DNA of 64,000 bases, from contig CAAGIR010000085.1 of the NCBI GenBank assembly GCA_900769975.1, forward strand, positions 1 through 64,000, written 5' to 3'. Below the pieces are notes generated by a model, which did no database searches, had not been told where the DNA came from, and was given only the letters and a program-made list of their open reading frames with translations. The first letter of the stretch is position 1. The number at the start of each line of letters is the position of its first letter. Of the stretch, positions 1-7,871 are shown in pieces. The stretch is from Spirochaetia bacterium (lineage in GTDB: Bacteria; Spirochaetota; Spirochaetia; Treponematales; Treponemataceae). The position numbers were made by a program, and so were the translations under genes.

Positions 1-120
1 ACTCCATTGACCTATGTGGGCTGGCTCTGTTTCCAGTAATCCAAGTATCTTAGAGTTGGTAAATTGCCGAAAGATCTTTCCTGCATTTTCTTCTTGACAG
101 AAGACACAACATATTAGGGG
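1..120. other. left edge, possible truncated reading frame on minus strand
   Basis: No complete gene is visible. The minus strand is open from about 119 to 1 and contains a CVFC pair followed by a mixed hydrophilic stretch ending AHIGQWS at the window edge. It has no convincing start and abuts the tandem array, so it may be the 3' part of a gene disrupted by the repeats. I do not recognise it. Confidence 0.2.
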
Positions 121-122
121 GT

Positions 123-381
123 GTCACCACTTTCTGGGGCGGACACCTGTGCGTTTGGTTGGGTCACCACCTTCTGGGGCGGACACCTGTGCGTTTGGTT
201 GGGTCACCACTTTCTGGGCGGACACCTGTGCGTTTGGTTGGGTCACCACTTTCTGGGGCGGACACCTGCGCGTTTGGTTGGGACACCACCTTCTGGGGCG
301 GACACCTGCGCGTTTGGTTGGGTCACCACCTTCTGGGGCGGACACCTGTGCGTTTGGTTGGGTCACCACCTTCTGGGCGGG
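123..381 (+). repeat. 40-bp tandem repeat array, about 6.5 copies
   Basis: Units begin with GTCACCAC at 123, 163, 203, 242, 282, 322 and 362. Six are 39-40 bp and the last is partial. Each reads roughly GTCACCAC-CTTCTGGGGC-GGACACCTG-GCGTTTGGTTGG with a few substitutions; the unit at 203 lacks one G. All three plus-strand frames stay open through the array, a consequence of stop-free repeated sequence and not evidence of a gene. The core resembles the CTGGGCGGGACACCACC segment near 11283, linking the array to the dispersed GGTCTGTCCC elements. Confidence 0.9.
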
Positions 382-574
382 ACTTTAATATGGGATGTTT
401 TGGGATGGGTGGGTGCAATTTTATGGTGGGTTTTGTGTAAAATTGACACATTTTCGTGGGGTTGTACTGAAAAATGTGAATGTTTTGATCTGAAGGTTAG
501 TCAGTGTGAGCAAGAAACAGCAGAGGTTTTGTCACAGATTAAAGTGAATTTTCGGGGTTTATAAAAAAAAATCA
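382..574. other. G/T-rich segment without a supportable gene
   Basis: About 190 bases strongly biased to G and T on the plus strand follow the tandem array. One plus frame stays open to 564, but it is a continuation of the repeat frame with no ribosome-binding site and an unlikely composition. I see no promoter, RNA gene or recognisable protein here. Confidence 0.4.
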
Positions 575-866
575 ACGTTTAAATCAAATGGCTGAAATAG
601 CGCCATTTGATTTAACTTAGAGTTTCTGGCGAAACTCTGTTATTAAAATGTTCGCAAAGTCGCGAACGCAATTGCAATCCTCGAAAGTTGAAACTTTCTG
701 CGGTATGCAATTTTAAGGAACGTTTAAATCAAATGGCTGAAATTGCGCCATTTGATCTAACTTAGAGTTTCTAAAGAAACTCTTTTATTGGACTGTTTGC
801 GATGACGCGAACGTTATTGCAATCCTCGAAAGTTGATACTTTCTGCGATGTGCAATTTTATAGAAC
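575..866 (+). repeat. two tandem copies of a 146-bp hairpin-rich repeat
   Basis: Copy 1 is about 575-720 and copy 2 about 721-866. Each contains four consecutive inverted repeats: CAAATGG...CCATTTG, AGAGTTT...AAACTCT, a TTCGC...GCGAA-type stem, and GAAAGT...ACTTTC. Loops differ between copies while most arms persist. The AGAGTTT...AAACTCT module recurs alone at 19399-19424. The block ends just before the sigma-54 promoter of the small heat-shock gene. Confidence 0.85.
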
Positions 867-889
867 TTTTTTTGTATTTTTATATTTGT

Positions 890-905
890 TGGCACGAAAC
901 TTGCT
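890..905 (+). promoter_or_regulatory. sigma-54 (-24/-12) promoter of hsp20
   Basis: The sequence TGGCAC-GAAAC-TTGCT matches the sigma-54 consensus, with GG (891-892) and GC (903-904) separated by exactly 10 bases. The predicted start site is near 915, giving a leader of about 50 nt before the ATG at 966. Sigma-54 promoters need an AAA+ activator; the activator and its sites are not identified here. Confidence 0.8.
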
Positions 906-965
906 ATATATTATGTGTAAGCATAAGCCTACAAAAATATCAAATATATATAAAGAGGTACGATT

Positions 966-1388
966 ATGACAGAATTTTCACTTTTTAATTCACTTTTTAA
1001 TGATTTGATGGGTAGTACATCTACTGGTTTATATTCAAATGCAAGCACTCCACGTGTAGATATAAAAGAAGAAGATAACGCTTACATTTTGGAAATGGAT
1101 TTACCTGGACGCACAGAAAATGATGTTACTATAGAACTTGACCACGATTCTTTGAAAATTGCTTCTAAACAAAAAGAAAAAGATGCAAATGAAAAGAAAG
1201 AAGAAAACGCTGCTCCAAAGTATATTTTGAAAGAGCGAAGAAATTATGATTTTGAAAGACGTTTTACTTTACCAAATGACGTTGAAGCAGAATCTATTTC
1301 GGCAAACTTTAAAAATGGCGTTCTTACAGTCAATTTAGGTAAGAAAGCTATTGCAACTCCTAGAAAGATTGCTATTGAAGCATGCTAA
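966..1388 (+). CDS. small heat-shock protein, Hsp20/alpha-crystallin family
   Basis: This 140-residue cytosolic chaperone would bind unfolding proteins without ATP. A short hydrophobic N-terminus (FSLFNSLFNDLM) is followed by an alpha-crystallin domain from about residue 28 (PRVDIKEEDNAYILEMDLPG) to 130, with the hallmark GVLTVNLGK near residue 120. The length is normal for the family. The ATG follows AGAGG at a short distance. The gene is monocistronic: a sigma-54 promoter lies 60-75 bases upstream and a strong terminator follows at once. Sigma-54 control is unusual for this family, where sigma-32, HrcA or RheA control is more common. The motif evidence for the family is strong; the physiological trigger is not visible. 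Confidence 0.93.
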   Translation: MTEFSLFNSLFNDLMGSTSTGLYSNASTPRVDIKEEDNAYILEMDLPGRTENDVTIELDHDSLKIASKQKEKDANEKKEENAAPKYILKERRNYDFERRFTLPNDVEAESISANFKNGVLTVNLGKKAIATPRKIAIEAC

Positions 1389-1390
1389 AA

Positions 1391-1442
1391 CAAAAAGGCT
1401 GCCTTTTGTGAAGTTTTGTTACTTCTAAGGCAGCCTTTTTTA
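1391..1442. terminator. bidirectional terminator between hsp20 and pgsA
   Basis: An inverted repeat AAAAGGCTGCCTT...AAGGCAGCCTTTTTT lies between two convergent genes. It has a T-run on the plus side and an A-run on the minus side, so it can serve both hsp20 and pgsA. Confidence 0.85.
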
Positions 1443-1461
1443 TTCTTTTTCTGTTCTTTTA

Positions 1462-2058
1462 TTATTCTTCTTTTAAAACTGGAGCAAAATGTACTACATA
1501 ATCTAAAAAAGAAGCATAACTGCAAATTACACAGATAATAAACAAAACAAGTGAAATATTTTTTAAGACTTGCCAGCATGCTGGTTGTTTGTTAATCCTT
1601 ACTAAAAGTTCTATAAACAGTGCAAAAAACTCTGATATTACATACATGACTGTTTTAAATTTTCCGCCTTTTCTTGCGGCAATTGCGACACCTTTTTTTG
1701 CAGCAACCATCCTCAAAAAGTTCTGAGTAAATTCACGAAGCATAATCAAAAGAAGTATAAATATAGGCATATACGAATATTCTGGATTTACGGAACGCAT
1801 AAAGCAAACAAAAGTCGTAAGGTGCAAAATGACATCAGCAAATGGGTCAAAAAGTTTTCCAAAATCACTAACTTCATTATATTTTCTGGCAAAATGACCG
1901 TCCAAATAATCTGTAAATTCTGCAAAAATCAAAAGTGGGAAAGCAATCAACAAGGATGCAAAAGTAAATTTACCTGTCCAGATAGGAATAAAATATATTA
2001 AGAAAAAAATTGGTGCAAAAATAACTCGTACAAGTGTAAGTTTATTTGAAAGTTTCAT
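1462..2058 (-). CDS. pgsA: CDP-diacylglycerol-glycerol-3-phosphate 3-phosphatidyltransferase
   Basis: This 198-residue membrane enzyme would make phosphatidylglycerol phosphate from CDP-diacylglycerol and glycerol 3-phosphate, the committed step to phosphatidylglycerol. The CDP-alcohol phosphotransferase signature DG-x2-AR-x8-G-x3-D-x3-D is exact near residues 53-75 (DGHFAR...GKLFDPFAD). Hydrophobic segments surround it, including one at the N-terminus (VIFAPIFFLIYFIPI) and one near the C-terminus (SLVLFIICVICSYASFL). The start is supported by AAGGA about 10 bases upstream. The cytidylate-kinase-like gene lies just upstream on the same strand with a 92-bp gap. Within the family pgsA is preferred by length and the N-terminal pattern, though a close relative such as pssA cannot be fully excluded. 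Confidence 0.85.
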   Translation of the reverse strand: MKLSNKLTLVRVIFAPIFFLIYFIPIWTGKFTFASLLIAFPLLIFAEFTDYLDGHFARKYNEVSDFGKLFDPFADVILHLTTFVCFMRSVNPEYSYMPIFILLLIMLREFTQNFLRMVAAKKGVAIAARKGGKFKTVMYVISEFFALFIELLVRINKQPACWQVLKNISLVLFIICVICSYASFLDYVVHFAPVLKEE

Positions 2059-2150
2059 TTGAATATTATCCTTAATATAAGAAGAAAAGTCAATAATAAA
2101 AATCTTGGTGTAAAAATCTTAGTGATTCATCAATTCCTCTGGCAAACTCA

Positions 2151-2972
2151 TTATGAAAAAGTTTTGAAATCCTGTACTATGGTCACTGCTGATTTTACTT
2201 CATACTCTGGCATTTCGCTTTTGATTAACTGTAAAGCTGATTCAACTACAATAGGAGAATCTGAAACACCATGTAGAAATATTGTGTTTCCCTCTATTGA
2301 AGCATGCATAAAATCTATGTTTACACGTTTTTCAAAATAAAGCTTATTTACGATTGATTGTGCCTTGAGAAGTTTTTCAATCATTTTGTTGCCGTCTTCT
2401 TCCTGCTGAACTGTCACTTGCTTTTCAACTATATCTGATATGATTTTGGCACAATTTTCCAGCGGAATTTTTCCGGTATTCAAAACTGCATGATACAAGG
2501 ATGCATCATTGATATCTACATTGTAAAAACTTTGGTGAAATCCTGCCCTATTTCCATCACTTTCCTGTATTCGCTGCAAGGCCTGTTTTTCATCCCAGTT
2601 AAATTCATTTTTCAGACGCTTAATGCGTGTTTTTTCATCGGCTATTAAACGAATTGATATGTGATTTGGTATGTTTTCCAAAATTGCAAATGCACCGCGT
2701 CCTATAATCACTACATTTTTCTTTTCGGCAGCTTCTAAAATGGCATACTGAACGTAATTAAAATATTCATCGCGACCTTTTGTCAAGGATGCAAAAAATC
2801 CAGGCTTTCTTTCGTCAAATTTTGTAAGTTTTGACTCTGGAAATCCCAATTCAACGATTCTTTTTTCAATTTCTTTACGAGTTATAAAAGTGTAACCAAG
2901 ATTTCTTGCCAATTTTTCGGCAACTTCATCACCGTGAGCTGCAACTTGCCTAGAAATAGTAATAATTGCCAT
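2151..2972 (-). CDS. cytidylate-kinase-like P-loop protein with C-terminal BON-like domain
   Basis: The 273-residue protein starts MAIITISRQVAAHGDEVAEK, the form of the cytidylate-kinase-like family in which the P-loop is relaxed to SRQ...GDEVA. A lid-like region RLIADEKTRIKRL lies near residue 135. Members are nucleotide-kinase homologues of unproven substrate, so a CMP kinase role should not be assumed. The last 60 residues (VNIDFMHASIEGNTIFLHGVSDS onward) look like a BON-type alpha/beta domain, an unusual appendage. The start is supported by GAGGTGA just upstream. It precedes pgsA on the same strand. Confidence 0.75.
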   Translation of the reverse strand: MAIITISRQVAAHGDEVAEKLARNLGYTFITRKEIEKRIVELGFPESKLTKFDERKPGFFASLTKGRDEYFNYVQYAILEAAEKKNVVIIGRGAFAILENIPNHISIRLIADEKTRIKRLKNEFNWDEKQALQRIQESDGNRAGFHQSFYNVDINDASLYHAVLNTGKIPLENCAKIISDIVEKQVTVQQEEDGNKMIEKLLKAQSIVNKLYFEKRVNIDFMHASIEGNTIFLHGVSDSPIVVESALQLIKSEMPEYEVKSAVTIVQDFKTFS

Positions 2973-3514
2973 AAATCACCTCGAATTTTTGATTTTGTTC
3001 TAAAATAATATAATTTGATTTTTTCTACCATATTATAATATGGTAAAAACATTTTGAAATTTTGGCATGTACGTCGAAAACCGACAAACTTTATTTTAAT
3101 AATAAAGCCAGTTTTATTAATTGTCAAAAAAATATTTTGTTATTCTTATATTGATAGATTCAATTTTGAATACTCGATTTTTAATCAGTAGTAAAACTTT
3201 GACTGTGTTTGTAATTGTACTAACGCTTATATGCCAATTCAAAATATTTTTACACGAACTGTAATATACAAGCTGCGTTTTTTTTCACGTGGATCGAGTT
3301 TTTAAAGAGTTCGCTAAAACTCGGAAAAAAAATGGGTCTGCACAATCAAGGTCTGTCCCTGTTTTTCAGCCATGTCTTTTGTTTAATCATAAAAATTCAC
3401 AAAAATTTAACATTTATTTTTATTCTTTTTTTAGTTTTTTTTTAGTTTTTTTTTAGTTTTTATTTTTATTATTAAATCAATTTAATTTATACAAAGCTTT
3501 TTCGGAGGTCTAAA
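2973..3514. other. long intergenic region with repeats, upstream of outer-membrane protein gene
   Basis: The region is AT-rich. It holds a hairpin with arms CGAGTTTTT and AAAACTCG at 3296-3326, one copy of the dispersed AAGGTCTGTCCC motif at 3348-3359, and a run of T-rich TTTTTTTTTAG units at 3424-3466. The hairpin resembles the inverted sequence near 48035. No RNA gene is recognised. Confidence 0.6.
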
Positions 3515-4021
3515 ATGAAAAAGATTTTTGCTGCATTATTTGCAACATTTATGATTGCTGCATCTGTTTCAGCATTTGACGGAGCTACATTCTGGAAAGA
3601 ATATGGCGGAGGAATTAAAAACGGTGATAGTGTCGTTCATATTGGTGCTGCACCATCTCTATTATACAGCGGTTTTGGATTACATGTAAATGCAAGTTAT
3701 GAAAAAGCTGTTCACATCAATGATATGCTGCCTTTTACTTTTGGTGGTGCTGCTGGTTTTACTTTTGGTTCTGGTTTTATCAGCTTAAATGTTGATGCAC
3801 TTGCAAAATATCACTTTAATTTTGGAATTGAACCTCTTGATGTTTATGCTGGTGTTATGTTAGGTGCAAATGGTTTATTCGTGAAGGATTGGGATCCACG
3901 TTTTGGATTTGATTTTGGTGGAATCGCTGGTGCTACATGGTTCTTCACAGACAAGATAGGTGTAACTTTGGAAACTGGTTATCCATATTGGTTGAACGCT
4001 AAATTTACATTGAAATTCTAA
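3515..4021 (+). CDS. exported outer-membrane beta-barrel-like protein
   Basis: The 168-residue protein has a clear signal peptide (MKKIFAALFATFMIAASVSA, cleavage before FDG). The remainder alternates hydrophobic and polar residues in a pattern expected of about eight beta strands and is rich in glycine and aromatics (FTFGSGFISLNVDALAKYHF). It ends in phenylalanine (KFTLKF), as in the C-terminal beta-signal of outer-membrane proteins. The length fits a small eight-stranded barrel. The start follows GGAGGTC. It is monocistronic, with an imperfect terminator hairpin downstream. The specific role, such as an adhesin or small porin, cannot be read from sequence; treponemal genomes often carry such proteins as unnamed outer-membrane proteins. 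Confidence 0.7.
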   Translation: MKKIFAALFATFMIAASVSAFDGATFWKEYGGGIKNGDSVVHIGAAPSLLYSGFGLHVNASYEKAVHINDMLPFTFGGAAGFTFGSGFISLNVDALAKYHFNFGIEPLDVYAGVMLGANGLFVKDWDPRFGFDFGGIAGATWFFTDKIGVTLETGYPYWLNAKFTLKF

Positions 4022-4058
4022 CTTAGTGTAACACAATATTTTTGTTCAAAGGCTGCCG

Positions 4059-4102
4059 TTTCTTTCCTTCTGAAATTATCAGATTTTTTTTCAGAAAGAA
4101 AT
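4059..4102 (+). terminator. probable terminator after outer-membrane protein gene
   Basis: An imperfect inverted repeat TTTCTTTCCTTCTGAAA...TTTCAGAAAGAAA with a T-rich loop lies 40 bases after the stop codon. The T-run sits inside rather than after the stem, so efficiency is uncertain. Confidence 0.45.
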
Positions 4103-4207
4103 CCTCCTTTTAATGTAAAAACTGTTTTGCTGCATGCACAGTCAGTTTTTTTGGCGGTCTTTGAACTTTTTTTATTTAAATATAAAGACTTTTTAATTTT
4201 ATCATTA

Positions 4208-4213
4208 TATAAT
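4208..4213 (+). promoter_or_regulatory. -10 box immediately before histidine kinase start
   Basis: TATAAT at 4208-4213 is separated by 6 bases from the ATG at 4220. No Shine-Dalgarno sequence is present, and transcription would begin at or beside the start codon. No good -35 box is visible. Confidence 0.5.
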
Positions 4214-4219
4214 TTTAGA

Positions 4220-5863
4220 ATGAAAAAGATTATCAATCTAATTATCAGTTTGTGTACAATTTTATTACTGATTTTTCTACTTGTTTATTACATTTTATTT
4301 CCAAACACTTTTAAAACTGTCTTTATCAGCGGAATTATTTTTATTGCCATTTTAATTTTATATAATTTTTTGATTAGTTTTGGGCTTTCAAATTCCAGGA
4401 ATAATGAAACCGTACAGGATTTTTTTATGGCTGGAAAAGAAAATTCACCTGTCATTCTGGAAACAAAAAAGAAAGATAAGATTGATTCTTTTGAAATTAT
4501 TTTAAATCACATTTTATATCCATTACAGATGATTGAATCTGCGCTGAACATTTTGAATTCGAACGTTGAAGAAGAAACAAGACGATTTGCATTGTCTCTT
4601 ATTCAAAAAAATACAGAGCAAATTAAACAGATAATCGGAGAAAAAGTGTATAATCTGGATGACGACACTGCGGAAAACGAAATTCCTTATGATTTTGAGA
4701 ATTTTTATATAAATCAAGAAAAAGATGATAACTTTTCTGAAGTTTTTTCTATTGGAATTTTTGGAAAGCCGACTTCTGAAAGGATGACGCTGCGACTTAT
4801 TCTGCAATCGTATGGATTTTTTACACGCATTATCAGTTCGCCTCAGGAAACAGTTTCCCTTATCGAAGACAAGATGATTAAAATTTTGATTATTCTGCCT
4901 GAAACTGAAGAAGAAAATGACGAAAATTTTCAGATTTGTGCAAAAATCCGGGAAAAATTTACTTTGCTTGATTTTCCAATTCTGTTAATTGTTAATAAAT
5001 ACCGCTCTTACATCATCAAAAAAGATCACGAACTGCAGATTAATGATTTTTTAATCCGCCCGTTTGATGTGTCGGCGCTGCTCACTAGAATCAAAATGCT
5101 GTCTGATTATCAGAATCTTTATCTGCAGCATCAGGAACTTTTGAAATCAGAAAAGGAAAAACGCACTTTCCTTTATTTTGTAACGCACAACGTGAATACT
5201 CCGCTGACAATTCTTTTAAATGAAATTGAAAATCTCGCACAACAAGCAGAAAAAAATCATGAAAATGGTTCAAATGTTTTGCAAATAAACCGCTCGAATT
5301 TCAAAAATATTCAGGAAAGCACGAACCAGATTAATATCATCATCCAAAATGTGTTGAATTCTTACAAAATTTCGGACGGAAAAGTGCTTGTTTCCCCAAA
5401 AATTATAAATTTACAGGATTTTTGCGAAAGGGAAAACAAATTTCTTGCATCAAAAACCGAATTTAAAAATCAGAATTTTACTTTTGAATGTAATCTGAAC
5501 TCTCCAAAAGTTTTCTGTGACGAACACAGCCTTAAAGGAATTTATACAAATCTTGTGGACAATGCCATAAAATACACGCAATTGAACGGAAATATCTGCG
5601 TGAAAATTTCTGGTGACGATGAAAGTGTTTTTCTTTCTGTCTGCGATGACGGACAGGGAATTCCCAAAGAAAAACAAAGAGTTTTGTTTAATCGTTTTGC
5701 GAACATCGGTTCAAAAACTACAGGAAAAGAAAAATCTGTGGGGCTTGGACTTTTTGTTATCAATGAGCTTTCCATTTTGAACAATATTGATATTGAATAT
5801 AGAGAAAATTCAAATGCCGACCACGGAAGTATTTTTACATTAAAATTCCAGAAAATTGGATAA
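4220..5863 (+). CDS. membrane sensor histidine kinase with internal pseudo-receiver domain
   Basis: The 547-residue protein would autophosphorylate and signal to the adjacent response regulator. Two N-terminal membrane segments (residues about 5-25 and 32-55) leave almost no periplasmic domain. A linker leads to a receiver-like fold (SIGIFGKPTSERMTLRLIL to LIRPFDVSALL) that lacks the phosphoacceptor aspartate and has R in place of the KP lysine. The kinase core follows: H-box FVTHNVNTPL, N-box NLVDNAIKYT, G1 DDGQGIP and G2 GLGLFVI. The start is the ATG at 4220, where a hydrophobic leader begins MKKIINLIISL; an upstream TTG would add 31 atypical residues. The gene lies 9 bp before its response regulator. 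The signal sensed is unknown. Confidence 0.85.
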   Translation: MKKIINLIISLCTILLLIFLLVYYILFPNTFKTVFISGIIFIAILILYNFLISFGLSNSRNNETVQDFFMAGKENSPVILETKKKDKIDSFEIILNHILYPLQMIESALNILNSNVEEETRRFALSLIQKNTEQIKQIIGEKVYNLDDDTAENEIPYDFENFYINQEKDDNFSEVFSIGIFGKPTSERMTLRLILQSYGFFTRIISSPQETVSLIEDKMIKILIILPETEEENDENFQICAKIREKFTLLDFPILLIVNKYRSYIIKKDHELQINDFLIRPFDVSALLTRIKMLSDYQNLYLQHQELLKSEKEKRTFLYFVTHNVNTPLTILLNEIENLAQQAEKNHENGSNVLQINRSNFKNIQESTNQINIIIQNVLNSYKISDGKVLVSPKIINLQDFCERENKFLASKTEFKNQNFTFECNLNSPKVFCDEHSLKGIYTNLVDNAIKYTQLNGNICVKISGDDESVFLSVCDDGQGIPKEKQRVLFNRFANIGSKTTGKEKSVGLGLFVINELSILNNIDIEYRENSNADHGSIFTLKFQKIG

Positions 5864-5872
5864 GGGTGAATT

Positions 5873-6655
5873 ATGAAAGACAGATTAAACGATGATGATT
5901 TCACAGAGAAAAAAAATTTTTTTGATGAAAATGCAGAAGAAAAAGAATTGATTCTTGTGGTGGAAGATTCTGAATATTTAAATGATTATATTTCAAAGAA
6001 TCTGCGAAAGAACAATTACGAAGTGATTCAGTGTCATTCTGAAAAAAAAGCTTACAAACTGCTTGCACAGAATTATTTCAGTCTGGTAATTTTGGATTTG
6101 AATTTGGGTGATGAGTCAAAAACAAGTGGGATAAACATTCTGCATTCTATCAGACTGCAGGACAGAATGCTTCCTGTGATGATTATTTCTTCCATGCAGG
6201 ATGATAAAACAAAACTGAAAGGTTTTCGTGAAGGCTGCGATGATTTTCTTGCGAAACCATTTTTTATAAATGAATTGATTGCAAGAGTGGACAGAATGAT
6301 TGAGCGTTTCTCGTTCATGGGAATGGAGAAAAAGATAATTTCCACAGAATATTCGAGCGGAATTTTTCAGATTGATATGGAAAAAGGTCTTGTTTACAAA
6401 AACGGAAATCCACTTTCCATGAGAAAAAAGCAGTTTGATTTGATGCTTTATTTTATTCAAAATCCAAATAAAATTTTATCTTTTCAGTCGATTTATCTGA
6501 ATGTATGGAAAGAATCGCTGCCAGATGAAAAAACTTTGGAAAGTAATATTTACGTAAATATCCGCTCGCTGCGAAGTCTGATTGAAGAAGATAAAAATAA
6601 TCCGAAACATATTGTTTCTGTGAGTAAATCTGGATATATTTTTGTGCCTGAGTAA
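5873..6655 (+). CDS. OmpR-type response regulator
   Basis: The 260-residue cytosolic DNA-binding regulator is the partner of the preceding kinase. An N-terminal charged extension is followed by a receiver domain starting LILVVEDSEY, with phosphoacceptor D in LVILDLNLGD and conserved lysine in FLAKPF. A C-terminal winged helix (FQIDMEKGLVYKNGNPLSMRKKQFDLMLYF... to GYIFVPE) is the OmpR/PhoB type. The start follows AAGGGTG. A kinase with a dead receiver beside a regulator with an intact one suggests that phosphate flows only to this protein. Target promoters are not identifiable. It converges on the next gene with only 2 bp between the stops. Confidence 0.9.
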   Translation: MKDRLNDDDFTEKKNFFDENAEEKELILVVEDSEYLNDYISKNLRKNNYEVIQCHSEKKAYKLLAQNYFSLVILDLNLGDESKTSGINILHSIRLQDRMLPVMIISSMQDDKTKLKGFREGCDDFLAKPFFINELIARVDRMIERFSFMGMEKKIISTEYSSGIFQIDMEKGLVYKNGNPLSMRKKQFDLMLYFIQNPNKILSFQSIYLNVWKESLPDEKTLESNIYVNIRSLRSLIEEDKNNPKHIVSVSKSGYIFVPE

Positions 6656-6657
6656 AA

Positions 6658-7764
6658 TTATTTTTTAGGCGAAAAAGGAGATGAATAAAGGTAATTCAAT
6701 CTTTCTTTGATAAAATCACGTCTTTTCATATCAGCAGAAGAAAGAACTTGATATAATTCCTGTTTTGGTGAAATTTTTGCATAACCGATGGAAAGAAGCG
6801 GAAGTTCCTGCGTCTTGAAGTTTGATTTTACATAATCTATGAAAAATATTTTTGTAAGTTCATCAAAATCAAGAGAAGGATTTTCTATGATTGCACAGAA
6901 TTCTTCACTTCCAAGCCGATAGCAGGTGCCGTATTTTTTGAAAAAATCATTAAAGTTTTTAGATACTTCCATCACAATTTGAGAAACTTTTGCACGATTA
7001 TAATTCATTTTGAGTTTAGAATAATCGTCGATTTCTGCAACAATAATTACGGCATCTTTTTTCTGACTGCTATGCCATTTTTTAAGGCAATTTGAGTTTT
7101 TCAGGAAAGTCTGTTCATCAATTTGCTGAAAAAGTGTGTGGTTATAAATGTAAAAAAGCAGAATAGAAATAATGACGCAAAGCCATGTAACTTGAATTTT
7201 TGGGTTTATAATCTGAATTGTTGTTCCTGTGCATAAAAACAGCATTGTGCCGAGCAGCATGATATTATTTGTGTGCCAAAATCTCAAAGATAAAATCAAA
7301 TTTTCGACAAAAAAGAAAAGACTGCAGACTGCATAAACTATAACGTAAACAAAAAATCCTTTTCCCCTAAAATAATTATTGTTTTCATCGATATAGAAAA
7401 CGCTGGTGCCATTATTCATTATCAAAGAAATGATAAACCATACAGAATAAACGGCACAAAAAATGTACAGATAACGAGTTTTTTTATTCGGATAAATGGA
7501 ATTCAAAAGTGAAAGCGTAACGGAAGGTGTGAGCGAAAATCCCAGATAATTTGAAACAATATGAATCCACTTGTATTTGACTGGAGCTCCGTTGAAGACG
7601 ATTGAAAGCACTTCCATGATACAAATGACAAAAACAACAAGAACTGTTATAAGAAAATTCTTTTTTTGAACTTTATTAATGACAGTGTCAGTTAAAATGC
7701 AAACCAAAAGCAAAAGAAGAGTAGAAATATTTATGAAACTCAATGCTATAAAATAATCTGTCAT
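6658..7764 (-). CDS. seven/eight-helix membrane protein with degenerate GGDEF domain
   Basis: The 368-residue protein has a membrane half (about residues 1-215) with seven or eight hydrophobic helices, resembling the 7TM sensor modules found before kinases and cyclases. A cytosolic domain of about 150 residues has the spacing of GGDEF domains (IIVAEIDDYSKLKMNYNRA, then YRLGSEEFCAII). The signature is GSEEF rather than GGDEF/GGEEF and the remaining catalytic positions are poor. Cyclic-di-GMP synthesis is therefore doubtful; a nucleotide-binding or protein-interaction role is more likely. An inverted repeat lies about 60 bp upstream. It is convergent with the two-component operon. Confidence 0.65.
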   Translation of the reverse strand: MTDYFIALSFINISTLLLLLVCILTDTVINKVQKKNFLITVLVVFVICIMEVLSIVFNGAPVKYKWIHIVSNYLGFSLTPSVTLSLLNSIYPNKKTRYLYIFCAVYSVWFIISLIMNNGTSVFYIDENNNYFRGKGFFVYVIVYAVCSLFFFVENLILSLRFWHTNNIMLLGTMLFLCTGTTIQIINPKIQVTWLCVIISILLFYIYNHTLFQQIDEQTFLKNSNCLKKWHSSQKKDAVIIVAEIDDYSKLKMNYNRAKVSQIVMEVSKNFNDFFKKYGTCYRLGSEEFCAIIENPSLDFDELTKIFFIDYVKSNFKTQELPLLSIGYAKISPKQELYQVLSSADMKRRDFIKERLNYLYSSPFSPKK

Positions 7765-7820
7765 AAATGTTCAAAAAAGTCTTTCGCAAAAATCACTTTG
7801 CATAAACCTCAGTCAATCTC

Positions 7821-7846
7821 TTGTGTACACACAATAATGTACACAA
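7821..7846. promoter_or_regulatory. perfect inverted repeat, possible operator
   Basis: TTGTGTACA and TGTACACAA form a perfect 9-bp inverted repeat with an 8-bp spacer between the gatB stop and the degenerate-GGDEF gene start. There is no T-run on the side that would terminate gatB, so a protein-binding site is more likely. Confidence 0.45.
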
Positions 7847-7871
7847 ATTCAAAGTAATTAAAACAATAATT

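Noticed and set aside
121..564. Open frames of 80-147 codons on both strands across the 40-bp array
   Set aside because: Three plus frames and one minus frame are open at once because the repeat unit lacks stops; no ribosome-binding site and repetitive composition.
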